Assembly (NCBI RefSeq): GCF_003952225.1
Contig: NZ_CP034437.1
Span: 1,469,501-1,533,500, forward strand
Direction of reading: 5' to 3'
DNA: 64,000 bases
Source: Paenibacillus albus
Lineage (GTDB): Bacteria; Bacillota; Bacilli; Paenibacillales; Paenibacillaceae
Shown here: in pieces, positions 17,504 through 25,282 of the stretch
How positions within the stretch are numbered: the first letter of the stretch is position 1
Layout of the letters: every line of letters begins with the position of its first letter
Notes under the pieces: model-generated
Told to the model about the DNA's origin: nothing
Seen by the model: the letters and a program-made list of their open reading frames with translations, nothing else
The model's database searches: none
Made by a program: the position numbers and the translations under genes

Positions 17504-18049
17504 GTGAATGCATTGTCATATGCGCTGCTCAGCATGCTGATGCGCAAATCATGCTCAGGCTATGAGCTGATGAAGCTGCTTCAAGCGTTCTGGCAGGCGA
17601 AGCACAGCCAGATCTATCCGCTGCTGGCGAAGCTGGAGAAGGAGCAGCTCGTCACTTTCGAGCACATCGGGCAGACCGGAAAGCCGGATAAGAAAATATA
17701 CAGCATTACGGAGGCAGGCACTGCCGCGCTGCGGGAGTGGATCGATAACCAGCCTGCATCGCTGCAGCTGGAACGGGACGAGTTCCTCATTAAGCTGTAT
17801 GCGATTGGCATTACAGAGCCTCAGTCGGCGATCAAGCTGTTCGAGGAACGGCGCGAATTCATGCTTGCACGTCTGCAGCGGCTGGAGACGGAGATGCAGC
17901 TGATGGAGAGCGAGGAGGTGCCGGTGACGAGCTATGCGTCCAAGCAGTTCGGGCGGTATTTGCTGTATCAGCGCCGGGTAAGGCTGCTTAGGGAAGAGAT
18001 GGCCTGGATTGAGTGGGTTTTGCCGCTGCTGGCTCACGATCCTTCCTAG
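17504..18049 (+). CDS. PadR-family transcriptional regulator
   Basis: A 181-residue PadR regulator of the Vir-like subtype. The winged helix (about 1-80) shows YALLSMLMRKSCSGYELMKLLQ, IYPLLAKLEKEQLV and KKIYSITEAGTAALREWI. A longer C-terminal helical dimerisation part follows (90-181). These repressors usually respond to small aromatic molecules. GTG start with AGGAGGTTGCAATAAC upstream. No co-directional target follows; the convergent peptidase gene lies beyond a repeat-rich gap. The regulated gene is unknown. Confidence 0.9.
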   Translation: MNALSYALLSMLMRKSCSGYELMKLLQAFWQAKHSQIYPLLAKLEKEQLVTFEHIGQTGKPDKKIYSITEAGTAALREWIDNQPASLQLERDEFLIKLYAIGITEPQSAIKLFEERREFMLARLQRLETEMQLMESEEVPVTSYASKQFGRYLLYQRRVRLLREEMAWIEWVLPLLAHDPS

Positions 18050-18052
18050 GTT

Positions 18053-18235
18053 TAACGAATCGTATAGCGCCTATTTAGCCGTTTTCGGCTGATCCAATCG
18101 GCTAACGAACCAGGGCCACGCTATTGCCGTGATTTTGCCATCTAGATGGCCTGAAAGTGCGGAATAGCGTTTCCAGAGTTCGTTACAATTTCAATACCGC
18201 CAATTTTGCCCGAATAACGCTATCTGAGTTCGTTA
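18053..18235. repeat. Four inverted copies of a 26-bp intergenic repeat around a 14-bp perfect palindrome
   Basis: Two forward copies start TAACGAA (18053-18080 and 18103-18129) and two reverse copies end TTCGTTA (18160-18185 and 18211-18235). The shared core is TAACGAAC...ACGCTATT. Between copies two and three lies the perfect palindrome GCCATCTAGATGGC (near 18137-18150), so this part can fold into a long cruciform. The rest of the 330-bp gap between two convergent genes shows no open frame of note. Confidence 0.75.
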
Positions 18236-18304
18236 GCGGGGAACCTGTTATTAGCTTGGGACGTCGCTGCCTGTCAGTCGTCACATTTGATAGGGATCGC
18301 CGTT

Positions 18305-18348
18305 ATAACAAAACAGCCACCGACTTCAATGATGAAGTGAGTGGCTGT
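18305..18348 (-). terminator. Terminator of the Xaa-Pro peptidase gene
   Basis: ACAGCCAC pairs with GTGGCTGT, with an inner ACTTCA/TGAAGT stem and ATGA loop. On the minus strand the stem is followed by a GTTTTGTT tail. Confidence 0.75.
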
Positions 18349-18376
18349 ATTCATTATTCCAAGCTATTGAATTGAT

Positions 18377-19465
18377 CTAACCGATTACCGTAAGCTCCTT
18401 CGGGAAGCTCGTCAGCACTTCAACGCCGCTGTCCGTAACGAGCACGTCGTCTTCGATACGCACGCCGCCGACGGCTGGCACGTAGATGCCTGGCTCGACC
18501 GTGAACACCATACCGCTGCGCAGCAGCTCCTGGTTCTGCCCGTGCACGGAAGGGTACTCGTGCACATCCAGGCCAAGACCGTGGCCGAGCCTGTGCATGA
18601 AGTACTCGCCGTAACCTGCCGCAGTAATATGCTCACGTGCAGCGTGGTCGAGGCTCGCAAGTGTCACGCCAGGGCGTGTTGCTGTGATGGCGCGAAGGTT
18701 CGCCTGCAGCACGATGTCATAGATCTTCGCTTGCTCCTCCGAAATATCGCCGACCGCGAACGTACGCGTAATATCCGATGCATACCCGTCTGCATACACG
18801 CCAAGGTCAAACAAGAGCAGCTCACCCGAGCGAATCGCGCGCGCGCCTGGCTCGCCGTGCGGCATCGCCGACTTCTCGCCCGCGAGCACCATCGTGGAGA
18901 ACGAAGGGCCGCTCGCGCCGAGCTTCTTCATTTGATACTCCAGCTCCGCTACAAGCTCAATCTCCGTCACGCCTGGCTTCACTTGTGCGATACCCGCGCG
19001 AAGCACATCTTCGATGATGCGCACCGCGTGCTTCATGCGCACGATCTCATCTGCCGTCTTAATGACGCGCATCTCGCGCAGCGGCTCGTCGATATCGGCA
19101 TAGCGAGTCGCTCCGATTGCTTCGCTGAGCGCTTCGAACCGGCTGACGGTCAAGTAACCTTTTTCAAGCCCGAGTGATTGAATGCCTGCAGGCAAATGCT
19201 TCCTCAGCACCTCGTACGGGTTATCTGTATCTGTGTGTGTATAGATGAGCTTCACGTCGGACGCCGCTTGCGCCGCTTCAAGATCAAGTGCCGGAACGAG
19301 CAAGAACGGCTCTGCTTGGCGCGGGATAACGAGACCGAGGAAGCGCTCATGCGGGTCCGAAGCGAATCCGGTTAAGTAGTAGACGTGCTTCGGCATATTA
19401 ACAAGCACAGCGTCTAGCGCGTGCTGATCCATATACGTATAAAGCTGATTAATGCGAGCATTCAT
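18377..19465 (-). CDS. Xaa-Pro aminopeptidase/dipeptidase (M24B, aminopeptidase P family)
   Basis: A 362-residue metallopeptidase that cleaves the bond before proline. The N-terminal creatinase-like domain (1-130) is followed by the pita-bread domain with all five metal ligands: Asp pair in LLFDLGVYADGYASDITR, His in HRLGHGLGLDVHE, Glu in VFTVEPGIY, and Glu in GGVRIEDDVLV. The ATG at 19465 is preferred because the protein then starts at MNARINQLYTYMDQ, typical of the family; an in-frame start at 19546 would add 27 unrelated residues. Monocistronic, cytoplasmic, probably peptide turnover. Confidence 0.92.
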   Translation of the reverse strand: MNARINQLYTYMDQHALDAVLVNMPKHVYYLTGFASDPHERFLGLVIPRQAEPFLLVPALDLEAAQAASDVKLIYTHTDTDNPYEVLRKHLPAGIQSLGLEKGYLTVSRFEALSEAIGATRYADIDEPLREMRVIKTADEIVRMKHAVRIIEDVLRAGIAQVKPGVTEIELVAELEYQMKKLGASGPSFSTMVLAGEKSAMPHGEPGARAIRSGELLLFDLGVYADGYASDITRTFAVGDISEEQAKIYDIVLQANLRAITATRPGVTLASLDHAAREHITAAGYGEYFMHRLGHGLGLDVHEYPSVHGQNQELLRSGMVFTVEPGIYVPAVGGVRIEDDVLVTDSGVEVLTSFPKELTVIG

Positions 19466-19585
19466 GCGGGAATCATTCCTTTCTTTTGCAGAGATGGACA
19501 TAAACAATGCTATTGTAGCCGAATCGCTGGGAAAAGTCGAAGACACCGCCTTGATGCGAACTTGTTTCTGTTTGACTTGAATGAC

Positions 19586-19612
19586 TTAAATGAACACGAT
19601 AGCGCGTATAAT
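19586..19612 (+). promoter_or_regulatory. Candidate sigma-A promoter for the AI-2E family gene
   Basis: A perfect -10 TATAAT lies at 19607-19612 with TTAAAT at 19586-19591 (15-nt spacer). Transcription would begin near 19619, which rules out the ATG at 19618 and supports the start at 19657. Confidence 0.5.
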
Positions 19613-19656
19613 AAGTTATGAATGAATCAAATGAGATTGAAGGGAAGAGAGAATTC

Positions 19657-20787
19657 ATGTCCGGATCTCGTCTGTGGACGGAAAGATTGAAATTGATGAT
19701 TTTGAATCAAAAACTGTTGTCCTTCTTGTTTATCTTGCTTTTAATAGGTCTGAATATCATGGTAATCAGCAAGGTTTCGTTTATCTTTCATCCATTCAAA
19801 ATTGTACTTGAAACGGTGTTTTTTCCAATTCTGCTTACTGGTGTCGCTTTTTATTTACTCAATCCGATTGTTGAAGTTCTGGAGAAGTATCGAATAAAGA
19901 GAGTGTATTCCATTATAGTTCTGTACCTGATTGTTGCAGGAATCATTACGCTTATAATGGTTTCCGTGATTCCATTGCTTAAAGAACAAATAGTCAGCTT
20001 GATCGCAAGCTTCCCGTACTTTAGCAGCCAAGCCCAACTCAAGTTTGAAGACCTTATTGGCAGCAAGTATTTCAACCAGCTTCAAGAGTCGCTTGGGTTC
20101 GATTCTACCAGCTTAACTTCTGCTTTCTCTAATTACGCTTCCGGTTTCATGAATACGGCTTGGACAAGCATTGGCGGTCTCGTCAGTAAAATTACGGAGA
20201 CTGTGCTCACCATTATCGTGGTACCATTCATCCTGTTTTATTTGCTAAAAGATCGAAAAAAATTAACTCCCTACATTCTTAGCTATCTTCCAACCAGATG
20301 GCGAGAGGGATCCTTCACCGTCATGCTGGAGATGAATCATCAGATCAGCTCCTACATTCGCGGACAAATCATTGACAGCTTCTGTGTCGGTTTACTTTTG
20401 TATATGGGATATTTAATCATCGGTTTGGATTATTCGCTTGTCCTCGCCGTCATCGCATCCTTCACAAGCGTTGTTCCTTATTTGGGTCCAGCCATTGCCA
20501 TTATTCCTGCTTTAATTGTTGCAATGGTTACTTCGCCGGTCATGCTGCTGAAGATGGTTGTCGTCTGGACAGTCGTTCAGCTCGTTGAAGGGAAAGTCTT
20601 CACGCCTCAAATCATGGGAAAAGCGATGCACATTCATCCCATTACAATCATATTCGTTATTCTCACTGCCGGTAGAATGTTTGGGATACTTGGAATCATC
20701 ATCGCGGTACCTGGGTATGCCGTTCTAAAAGTTATTGTGACCCATCTATTTCGTTGGTTTAAAAAGAAGTCGGGCTTGTATGAGTGA
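19657..20787 (+). CDS. AI-2E family transporter (UPF0118/PerM-like permease)
   Basis: A 376-residue membrane protein with about eight transmembrane segments. The pattern is typical of the family: two N-terminal helices, a helix pair, an extracellular helical section (about 120-185), then FILFYLLKDRKKL, YIRGQIIDSFCVG, and VVPYLGPAIAIIPALI. Some members export autoinducer-2 or act in Na+/H+ exchange; the substrate here is unknown. The start at 19657 has AAGGGAAGAGAG upstream. Its base composition is more AT-rich than that of flanking genes, as are the next three genes. Confidence 0.9.
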   Translation: MSGSRLWTERLKLMILNQKLLSFLFILLLIGLNIMVISKVSFIFHPFKIVLETVFFPILLTGVAFYLLNPIVEVLEKYRIKRVYSIIVLYLIVAGIITLIMVSVIPLLKEQIVSLIASFPYFSSQAQLKFEDLIGSKYFNQLQESLGFDSTSLTSAFSNYASGFMNTAWTSIGGLVSKITETVLTIIVVPFILFYLLKDRKKLTPYILSYLPTRWREGSFTVMLEMNHQISSYIRGQIIDSFCVGLLLYMGYLIIGLDYSLVLAVIASFTSVVPYLGPAIAIIPALIVAMVTSPVMLLKMVVVWTVVQLVEGKVFTPQIMGKAMHIHPITIIFVILTAGRMFGILGIIIAVPGYAVLKVIVTHLFRWFKKKSGLYE

Positions 20788-20809
20788 GGTGAAAATAAAT
20801 CGACAATCC

Positions 20810-21001
20810 TCATCTTTCCTTATCGCTAGTATTGGTGCCAAGTAGAAATCGTTTGATTCGAGAATCAAGCAGGCAAATCAATGCGATATCAAAAAGGGCT
20901 GCACCTTCATATGGCGAAAGGTAACCATCTCTGGCAATAAGGAAAATCCAAAACATAAATAATAGTAAATTGAATGTGACATACTCACTTAAACGATTCT
21001 T
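20810..21001 (-). CDS. Small two-helix membrane protein, unknown
   Basis: A 63-residue protein not recognised. Starting at GTG 21001 (AGGAG 7 nt upstream), it has hydrophobic segments at about 9-23 (VTFNLLLFMFWIFLI) and 33-44 (ALFDIALICLL), then a basic tail. The in-frame start at 21046 lacks a ribosome site. It lies about 50 nt after the YtaF gene on the same strand, so it may belong to that transcript. Reality rests on the good ribosome site and clean topology. Confidence 0.55.
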   Translation of the reverse strand, partial: KNRLSEYVTFNLLLFMFWIFLIARDGYLSPYEGAALFDIALICLLDSRIKRFLLGTNTSDKER

Positions 21002-21051
21002 CACGCTGACACTCCTGTTATAAAATATTTCGATACATACAACCATTTAAG

Positions 21052-21645
21052 CTAAAGGATAATTTCATAACATCCAATCATAATTAAGAACATACACCCG
21101 ATTACTTCAGCATATTTGCCCAACCACGATTTCGCCATTTGTTTGCCAAACCGGACGCCTATGCCAATCGATAATAGAGAGAACAGGCCGATTGAGATAG
21201 CTGTCAATGTAGGTGATACGCCGCTAGCTCCTGCTCCTAAACAAGTTGCGATACAATTAAGCGATAAACCAAAGGCTAAAGAAATCGATTCGCCCCAAGA
21301 GATAACATGATTCGCATCTCTATCTGACGTTACAGCAATACCATTCATTTTTGCAAGTATTCCAGTGTCATTGTGAATGGATCTTAGGTAGATGGAACGA
21401 AGTCCCCAGATCCCTAAAACAATAATGACCAGTCCACCGATTACGTTACCAAGAGAAGGCGTAATCAAATGAGATAGATACTTCCCTATTGTCATTGTCA
21501 GGTATGTTGAGAATGCAGAGATGATTGCAATTAGTAAGTTTGAGCTTATAGGTACCCTAATTGATCTTGAGCCAAAGGATAATCCGATCCCTAAATTATC
21601 TAAATTCGCTGCAATCCCGATCACCGCAATTGAAAGCCAATGCAT
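21052..21645 (-). CDS. ytaF: YtaF-type sporulation membrane protein (MntP/manganese exporter superfamily)
   Basis: A 197-residue protein with about six transmembrane helices. It has the internal two-fold pattern of the MntP/YtaF fold: WLSIAVIGIAANLDNLGIGLSFG near the start and GESISLAFGLSLNCIATCLGAG in the second half, each with the conserved Asn/Asp or Asn/Cys membrane residues. YtaF is found in spore formers and is linked to sporulation, though its transport substrate is not established. ATG at 21645, with GGAGG about 11 nt upstream; a GTG at 21657 overlaps that site and is unlikely. Confidence 0.85.
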   Translation of the reverse strand: MHWLSIAVIGIAANLDNLGIGLSFGSRSIRVPISSNLLIAIISAFSTYLTMTIGKYLSHLITPSLGNVIGGLVIIVLGIWGLRSIYLRSIHNDTGILAKMNGIAVTSDRDANHVISWGESISLAFGLSLNCIATCLGAGASGVSPTLTAISIGLFSLLSIGIGVRFGKQMAKSWLGKYAEVIGCMFLIMIGCYEIIL

Positions 21646-21796
21646 CTTTTGTGCCACCTCCGTGTACTCCGTTCATTACACTATGCCTGAAGGCGCCCAG
21701 ATGAAACCCATCGCAGTTTACTTTTGAGTATTGTCACAATTGCCATCTCGGGCTTGTGCTAATATGAGGTTATTCGTAATAAGGAGTGATTAAAGT

Positions 21797-21988
21797 ATGG
21801 CTGACATTGGAACGCCCGGTTTTATTCTGATCTTGATTGCAGCACTACTATTGTTTGGACCTAAAAAACTTCCGGAGCTCGGTCATGCTTTTGGACGAAC
21901 CATTCGAGAATTCAAATCCGGTATGCGCGATATGATGAAAGATGAGTCTAATGCTAACGCTCAAACGAAGGCTCCTGAATCCGAGTAA
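21797..21988 (+). CDS. tatA: TatA/TatE family twin-arginine translocase subunit
   Basis: A 63-residue TatA: a short N-terminus, one hydrophobic helix (PGFILILIAALLLFG), the FGPKKLPELG hinge, an amphipathic helix (RTIREFKSGMRDMM) and a charged tail. TatA oligomers form the channel of the Sec-independent export path for folded proteins. AAGGAGTGATTAAAGT precedes the ATG. No tatC is adjacent, as is common in Bacillales where tatA copies are dispersed. Confidence 0.93.
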   Translation: MADIGTPGFILILIAALLLFGPKKLPELGHAFGRTIREFKSGMRDMMKDESNANAQTKAPESE

Positions 21989-22076
21989 ATGATAACCTCA
22001 AAAAAGCAGCTTCCGGAGTAAGGAAGGATCGCTTCTGTTCATCCTCAAGATACGTAAGCCATTATACTTAGAAGCC

Positions 22077-22110
22077 AATCGGTACTCTTCGCGAGTGCCG
22101 ATTTTTTATA
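22077..22110 (+). terminator. Terminator downstream of tatA
   Basis: AATCGGTACTC pairs with GAGTGCCGATT (one G-T pair) around TTCGC, followed by TTTTTA. It lies about 90 nt after the tatA stop. Confidence 0.85.
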
Positions 22111-22162
22111 TTGTATTTCCTCGCCGAATCCGTCAAACTGTGAGCTAGATTACAATACATGG

Positions 22163-23116
22163 ATGGAATGGGGATCTAGCGAAATAATGAAACAGGATCG
22201 CAAATGGCTGTATTATCTGGGGCTTGTTATCTGCGCGGCGGTTTGGGGAGCGAATTTCGGCGTTACACGCAAGGCGATGGAGACGTTTGATCCGATTCTT
22301 TTTGCATTTCTCCGATTCTCGCTATCACTGCCGATATTCTTTCTGGTGCTCAAAATCAGGGAAGGGAGCATAGGTATCCCTCTTCGAGCGGTGCTGCATT
22401 TCGCTATTATTGGACTTGTCGGCGTAACCGGGCTTGAAATTATGGTCGTGTATTCGATCAAATATACGACGCTTGCGAATGCCTCACTCTTGAATGTAGC
22501 GCCTTGGCCGATCTTCGCGGCGCTATTCGGGCCTCTGTTCACGCGGGAGCGGATCTCCCGGCGGCTTGTCGTTGGCGGCGTGGCGGCGATAATTGGCGTA
22601 TGCTTCGTCATTCTTGGCGGCGGCGAAGGGTTCAATATGTCTTCGGAGCATATGACCGGCAATTTGCTTGCGCTTAGCGTAAGCATCATCGGCGCTCTGT
22701 ATAATCTGGCGTGCATGCCGCTCATGAAGCAATATTCAGCGCTGCGGGTCAGTACTTGGATTATCGTGTTCGGCGTCCTCTTCATGTTCCCGCTTACGAT
22801 CGGATCTTGGGGCTCAATGGACTGGAGCGGACTGACTGCTAGCCACTACATGGCTATCCTGTACAACGTCATCATCTGCACGGTCATTACGTTCATCATT
22901 TGGAATGACAGCATGTTCCGCATCGGCGCGGCGCGTGCGAACTTCTTCCGTTATGTCGTTCCGGCGGCAGCGGTGGCGGTCGGCTACATGTTCTTTGGTG
23001 AAAGCATCAGCCTCTTGCAGTTCGCGGGAACGCTGTTCATGGCAGGCGGACTCGTATGGATCAGCTTAGAAAAGAAAGACGCTGAAGCGACGTCCTTGAT
23101 CAATAAAGCCGTATAA
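22163..23116 (+). CDS. EamA/DMT-family drug/metabolite exporter
   Basis: A protein of up to 317 residues with ten transmembrane segments and two EamA repeats, each with the typical pattern (AAVWGANFGVTRKAMETFDP at the start of repeat 1; LALSVSIIGALYNLACMPLM at the start of repeat 2). RYVVPAAAVAVGYMFFGE marks the final helices. Family members export amino acids, nucleosides or drugs; the substrate is unknown. The ATG at 22187 (MKQDRKWLYYLG) has GGGGA 12 nt upstream and may be the true start. Monocistronic between two terminators. Confidence 0.9.
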   Translation: MEWGSSEIMKQDRKWLYYLGLVICAAVWGANFGVTRKAMETFDPILFAFLRFSLSLPIFFLVLKIREGSIGIPLRAVLHFAIIGLVGVTGLEIMVVYSIKYTTLANASLLNVAPWPIFAALFGPLFTRERISRRLVVGGVAAIIGVCFVILGGGEGFNMSSEHMTGNLLALSVSIIGALYNLACMPLMKQYSALRVSTWIIVFGVLFMFPLTIGSWGSMDWSGLTASHYMAILYNVIICTVITFIIWNDSMFRIGAARANFFRYVVPAAAVAVGYMFFGESISLLQFAGTLFMAGGLVWISLEKKDAEATSLINKAV

Positions 23117-23123
23117 ATTGGAC

Positions 23124-23160
23124 GACCCTCGCTTCATCTCGAAGCGAGGGTCTGTTGTTT
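23124..23160 (+). terminator. Terminator of the EamA gene
   Basis: GACCCTCGCTTC pairs perfectly with GAAGCGAGGGTC around ATCTC, followed by TGTTGTTT. Confidence 0.85.
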
Positions 23161-23587
23161 AAAGCTATGTTGGCGACTGATGCTGCGCCTCATATATAGT
23201 AAGCGTAACCGCTAATGTCTTCCTACTTTCATAAATAACTTATGCACGAAAGCAACGAAAGCCCTAACCTCTCTAACGTCCTTGCGGCTCCTCGGGCCGC
23301 GCCAGTGTGAATCCGTGTTTCCTTTAAAGCAGCCGGTTAAAATTGAAAAGGAAAAACTTATGTGGTGATCTGGAGGGTGAAACAACACATCTATGAGGAA
23401 AAAACCAGAGGTTACACTTGATACAAAGGTGAATTATACGCGCTAGTCATCCTTTTGTCAATCATCCGTTTAATATGACATTTGTCATACGAAAAGCATT
23501 ACATTCATAAATTCCTTCGTTGAGCGAGGGAAGGTATGATTAGAACAGATCAAGTGAGCGAGTCAAAGAAGGAGCGAGGATGAATCC
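23161..23587 (+). promoter_or_regulatory. Long leader region before the ABC exporter operon
   Basis: About 430 bases without a gene. A GC-rich hairpin GCGGCTC-CTC-GGGCCGC lies at 23284-23300, with no T-tract after it. An inverted repeat lies at 23474-23489 (listed separately). GAGCGAGG ends 8 nt before the ATG at 23588. No known riboswitch was recognised. Confidence 0.4.
23474..23489. promoter_or_regulatory. Inverted-repeat operator candidate TATGACATTTGTCATA
   Basis: A 16-bp inverted repeat, perfect except for the central bases, lies about 100 nt before the ABC exporter/two-component operon. NarL-type regulators such as DesR bind inverted repeats of this size near their own operons. It is a plausible target of the response regulator at 26458-27060; binding is inference. 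Confidence 0.5.
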
Positions 23588-24481
23588 ATGAAACCAGCGA
23601 TACAGCTAACCGGAGTTAGTAAAGTGTACAAAGACAAGAAGGCTGTCGACGAGTTGACACTGACGATCGCAGAAGGAACCGTTGTCGCGCTGCTCGGACC
23701 AAACGGCGCAGGCAAAACAACGACGGTGTCGATGATTCTCGGCATGCACCAGCCGACGAAGGGGACCGTCAAGCTGCTTGGCGACGATCCGCGAAAGCAG
23801 CATGTAAGGGATCGAATTGGCGCGATGCTGCAGGATGTCAGCGTCATCGACGGGCTTAAGGTCGGAGAGACGATCGAGCTGTTCCGCAGCTACTATGAGA
23901 AGCCGCTTGCGCTCGACTACTTGCTCAAAGTGTCGAACCTCGAAGCAGAGCGGAATAAGTTAGCAACGGCTCTGTCGGGCGGGCAGCAGCGACGTCTTGG
24001 ATTCGCGCTTGCGCTGGCAGGCGATCCGGAAGTGATTTTCCTCGATGAACCAACGGTAGGGATGGACGTTACTTCACGGCAGTTATTCTGGGATACGGTG
24101 CGAGCGATGGCGGGCCGCGGACGGACCATTGTGCTGACGACGCACTATTTGGATGAAGCGGACAGTGTGGCGGATCGAATCGTCGTTATCAATAATGGAC
24201 GGATCATCGCAGACGGAACGCCAAGCGAAATTAAAGCAGAGACAACCGGACGCGTGATCTCGTTCATCGCCGGTCCATCGGTTACGACGGAGTCGCTGCA
24301 AGAGCTGCCGGACATCACGAGCATCGAGTGGAGCGGCCGCCGGGTGAAGTTGTCCAGCGGGAATACGGATAAGCTCATTACACTGCTTGTTGAGAAGCGA
24401 TTCGAGATGCGCGATATCGAAATTCAAAGCGGCGGCCTCGAGGATGCATTCCAGGCGCTCGTGCAGCAAGCTAATCAATAA
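23588..24481 (+). CDS. ABC transporter ATP-binding protein (YvfR-like)
   Basis: A 297-residue ATPase with Walker A GPNGAGKTT (37-45), signature LSGGQQRR, Walker B VIFLDEPT and the switch His in LTTHYLDEA. A roughly 80-residue C-terminal extension is typical of DrrA/CcmA-like exporters. It powers the ABC-2 permease encoded 44 nt downstream. First gene of a four-gene operon (ATPase, permease, kinase, regulator). By layout it matches the YvfRSTU-type sets of bacilli, which are thought to handle drugs, antimicrobial peptides or lipids. Confidence 0.93.
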   Translation: MKPAIQLTGVSKVYKDKKAVDELTLTIAEGTVVALLGPNGAGKTTTVSMILGMHQPTKGTVKLLGDDPRKQHVRDRIGAMLQDVSVIDGLKVGETIELFRSYYEKPLALDYLLKVSNLEAERNKLATALSGGQQRRLGFALALAGDPEVIFLDEPTVGMDVTSRQLFWDTVRAMAGRGRTIVLTTHYLDEADSVADRIVVINNGRIIADGTPSEIKAETTGRVISFIAGPSVTTESLQELPDITSIEWSGRRVKLSSGNTDKLITLLVEKRFEMRDIEIQSGGLEDAFQALVQQANQ

Positions 24482-24525
24482 TTGGCGATTCGTACGGATA
24501 AAATAATAGAGGAGTTGAGCATACG

Positions 24526-25278
24526 GTGAATTCAACGATGCTTCGGGCGACGATCGCTCAGTGTAAAGCAGAATTGCTCAGAACGGTTCGAAATAAACGG
24601 TTTGTTATTTTTTCAGTGATCATGCCCGTCATGTTCTTCTTCTTGTTCTCCAATGTTGTAGGTGCTCAGAAAGTCGGCGGCGTAGATTGGTCGGCATACT
24701 ACTTGATGTCGATGACCTGCTACGGCATTATCGGCGCAAGCTTCAACACCTTCAGCATTCGGATTGCGCGTGAGCGTTCGCTTGGCTGGATTCGGCTGCT
24801 CAAGATTACACCGCTGCCTTCCTGGGCGTATATCGTGTCCAAGATCGCCGCACAAGCCATTATCAACCTTATTATTATCTTGATGATGTTCGTTATCGGC
24901 GGCTTAGGCAGACATATTGATTTATCGGCTGCACATTGGATCGAGAGCGGCCTGTGGATCTGGATTGGGGGCCTGTCGTTCATGTCGCTTGGAACGCTGT
25001 TTGGCTCTATGCGCAATCCAGATGCCGTTCAAGTCATGAGTACGATTGCTTATATGGCTCTGTCTGTTCTGGGGGGGCTGTGGATGCCGACGGAATCGAT
25101 GTCCGAGACGATGCAAACCATCTCGAAGCTGACGCCTACGTACCGTCTGGGCCAAGGCGCATGGAATATTATCGCCGGCGGTTCGATCGATTGGATGGGC
25201 GTTCTCATACTGGCGATTTATGTGCTGGTGTTCATGCGAATTTCCGCTTACATTATGAAGAAACAGGAAGCGGTGTAG
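24526..25278 (+). CDS. ABC-2 type transporter permease (YvfS-like)
   Basis: A 250-residue membrane protein with six transmembrane segments, GTG start after AGAGGAGTTGAGCATACG. It shows the ABC-2 layout: a cytoplasmic N-terminus, TM1 (FVIFSVIMPVMFFFLFSNVV), a loop with IRIARERSLGW, and later LGGLWMPTESM before the last helices. It forms the membrane path for the preceding ATPase. The stop is 4 nt before the kinase start, implying coupled translation. Confidence 0.92.
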   Translation: MNSTMLRATIAQCKAELLRTVRNKRFVIFSVIMPVMFFFLFSNVVGAQKVGGVDWSAYYLMSMTCYGIIGASFNTFSIRIARERSLGWIRLLKITPLPSWAYIVSKIAAQAIINLIIILMMFVIGGLGRHIDLSAAHWIESGLWIWIGGLSFMSLGTLFGSMRNPDAVQVMSTIAYMALSVLGGLWMPTESMSETMQTISKLTPTYRLGQGAWNIIAGGSIDWMGVLILAIYVLVFMRISAYIMKKQEAV

Positions 25279-25282
25279 CAAT

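Noticed and set aside
23161-23473. Riboswitch in the leader of the ABC exporter operon
   Set aside because: Only one GC-rich hairpin without a T-tract was found, and no conserved block of a known riboswitch class could be recognised.
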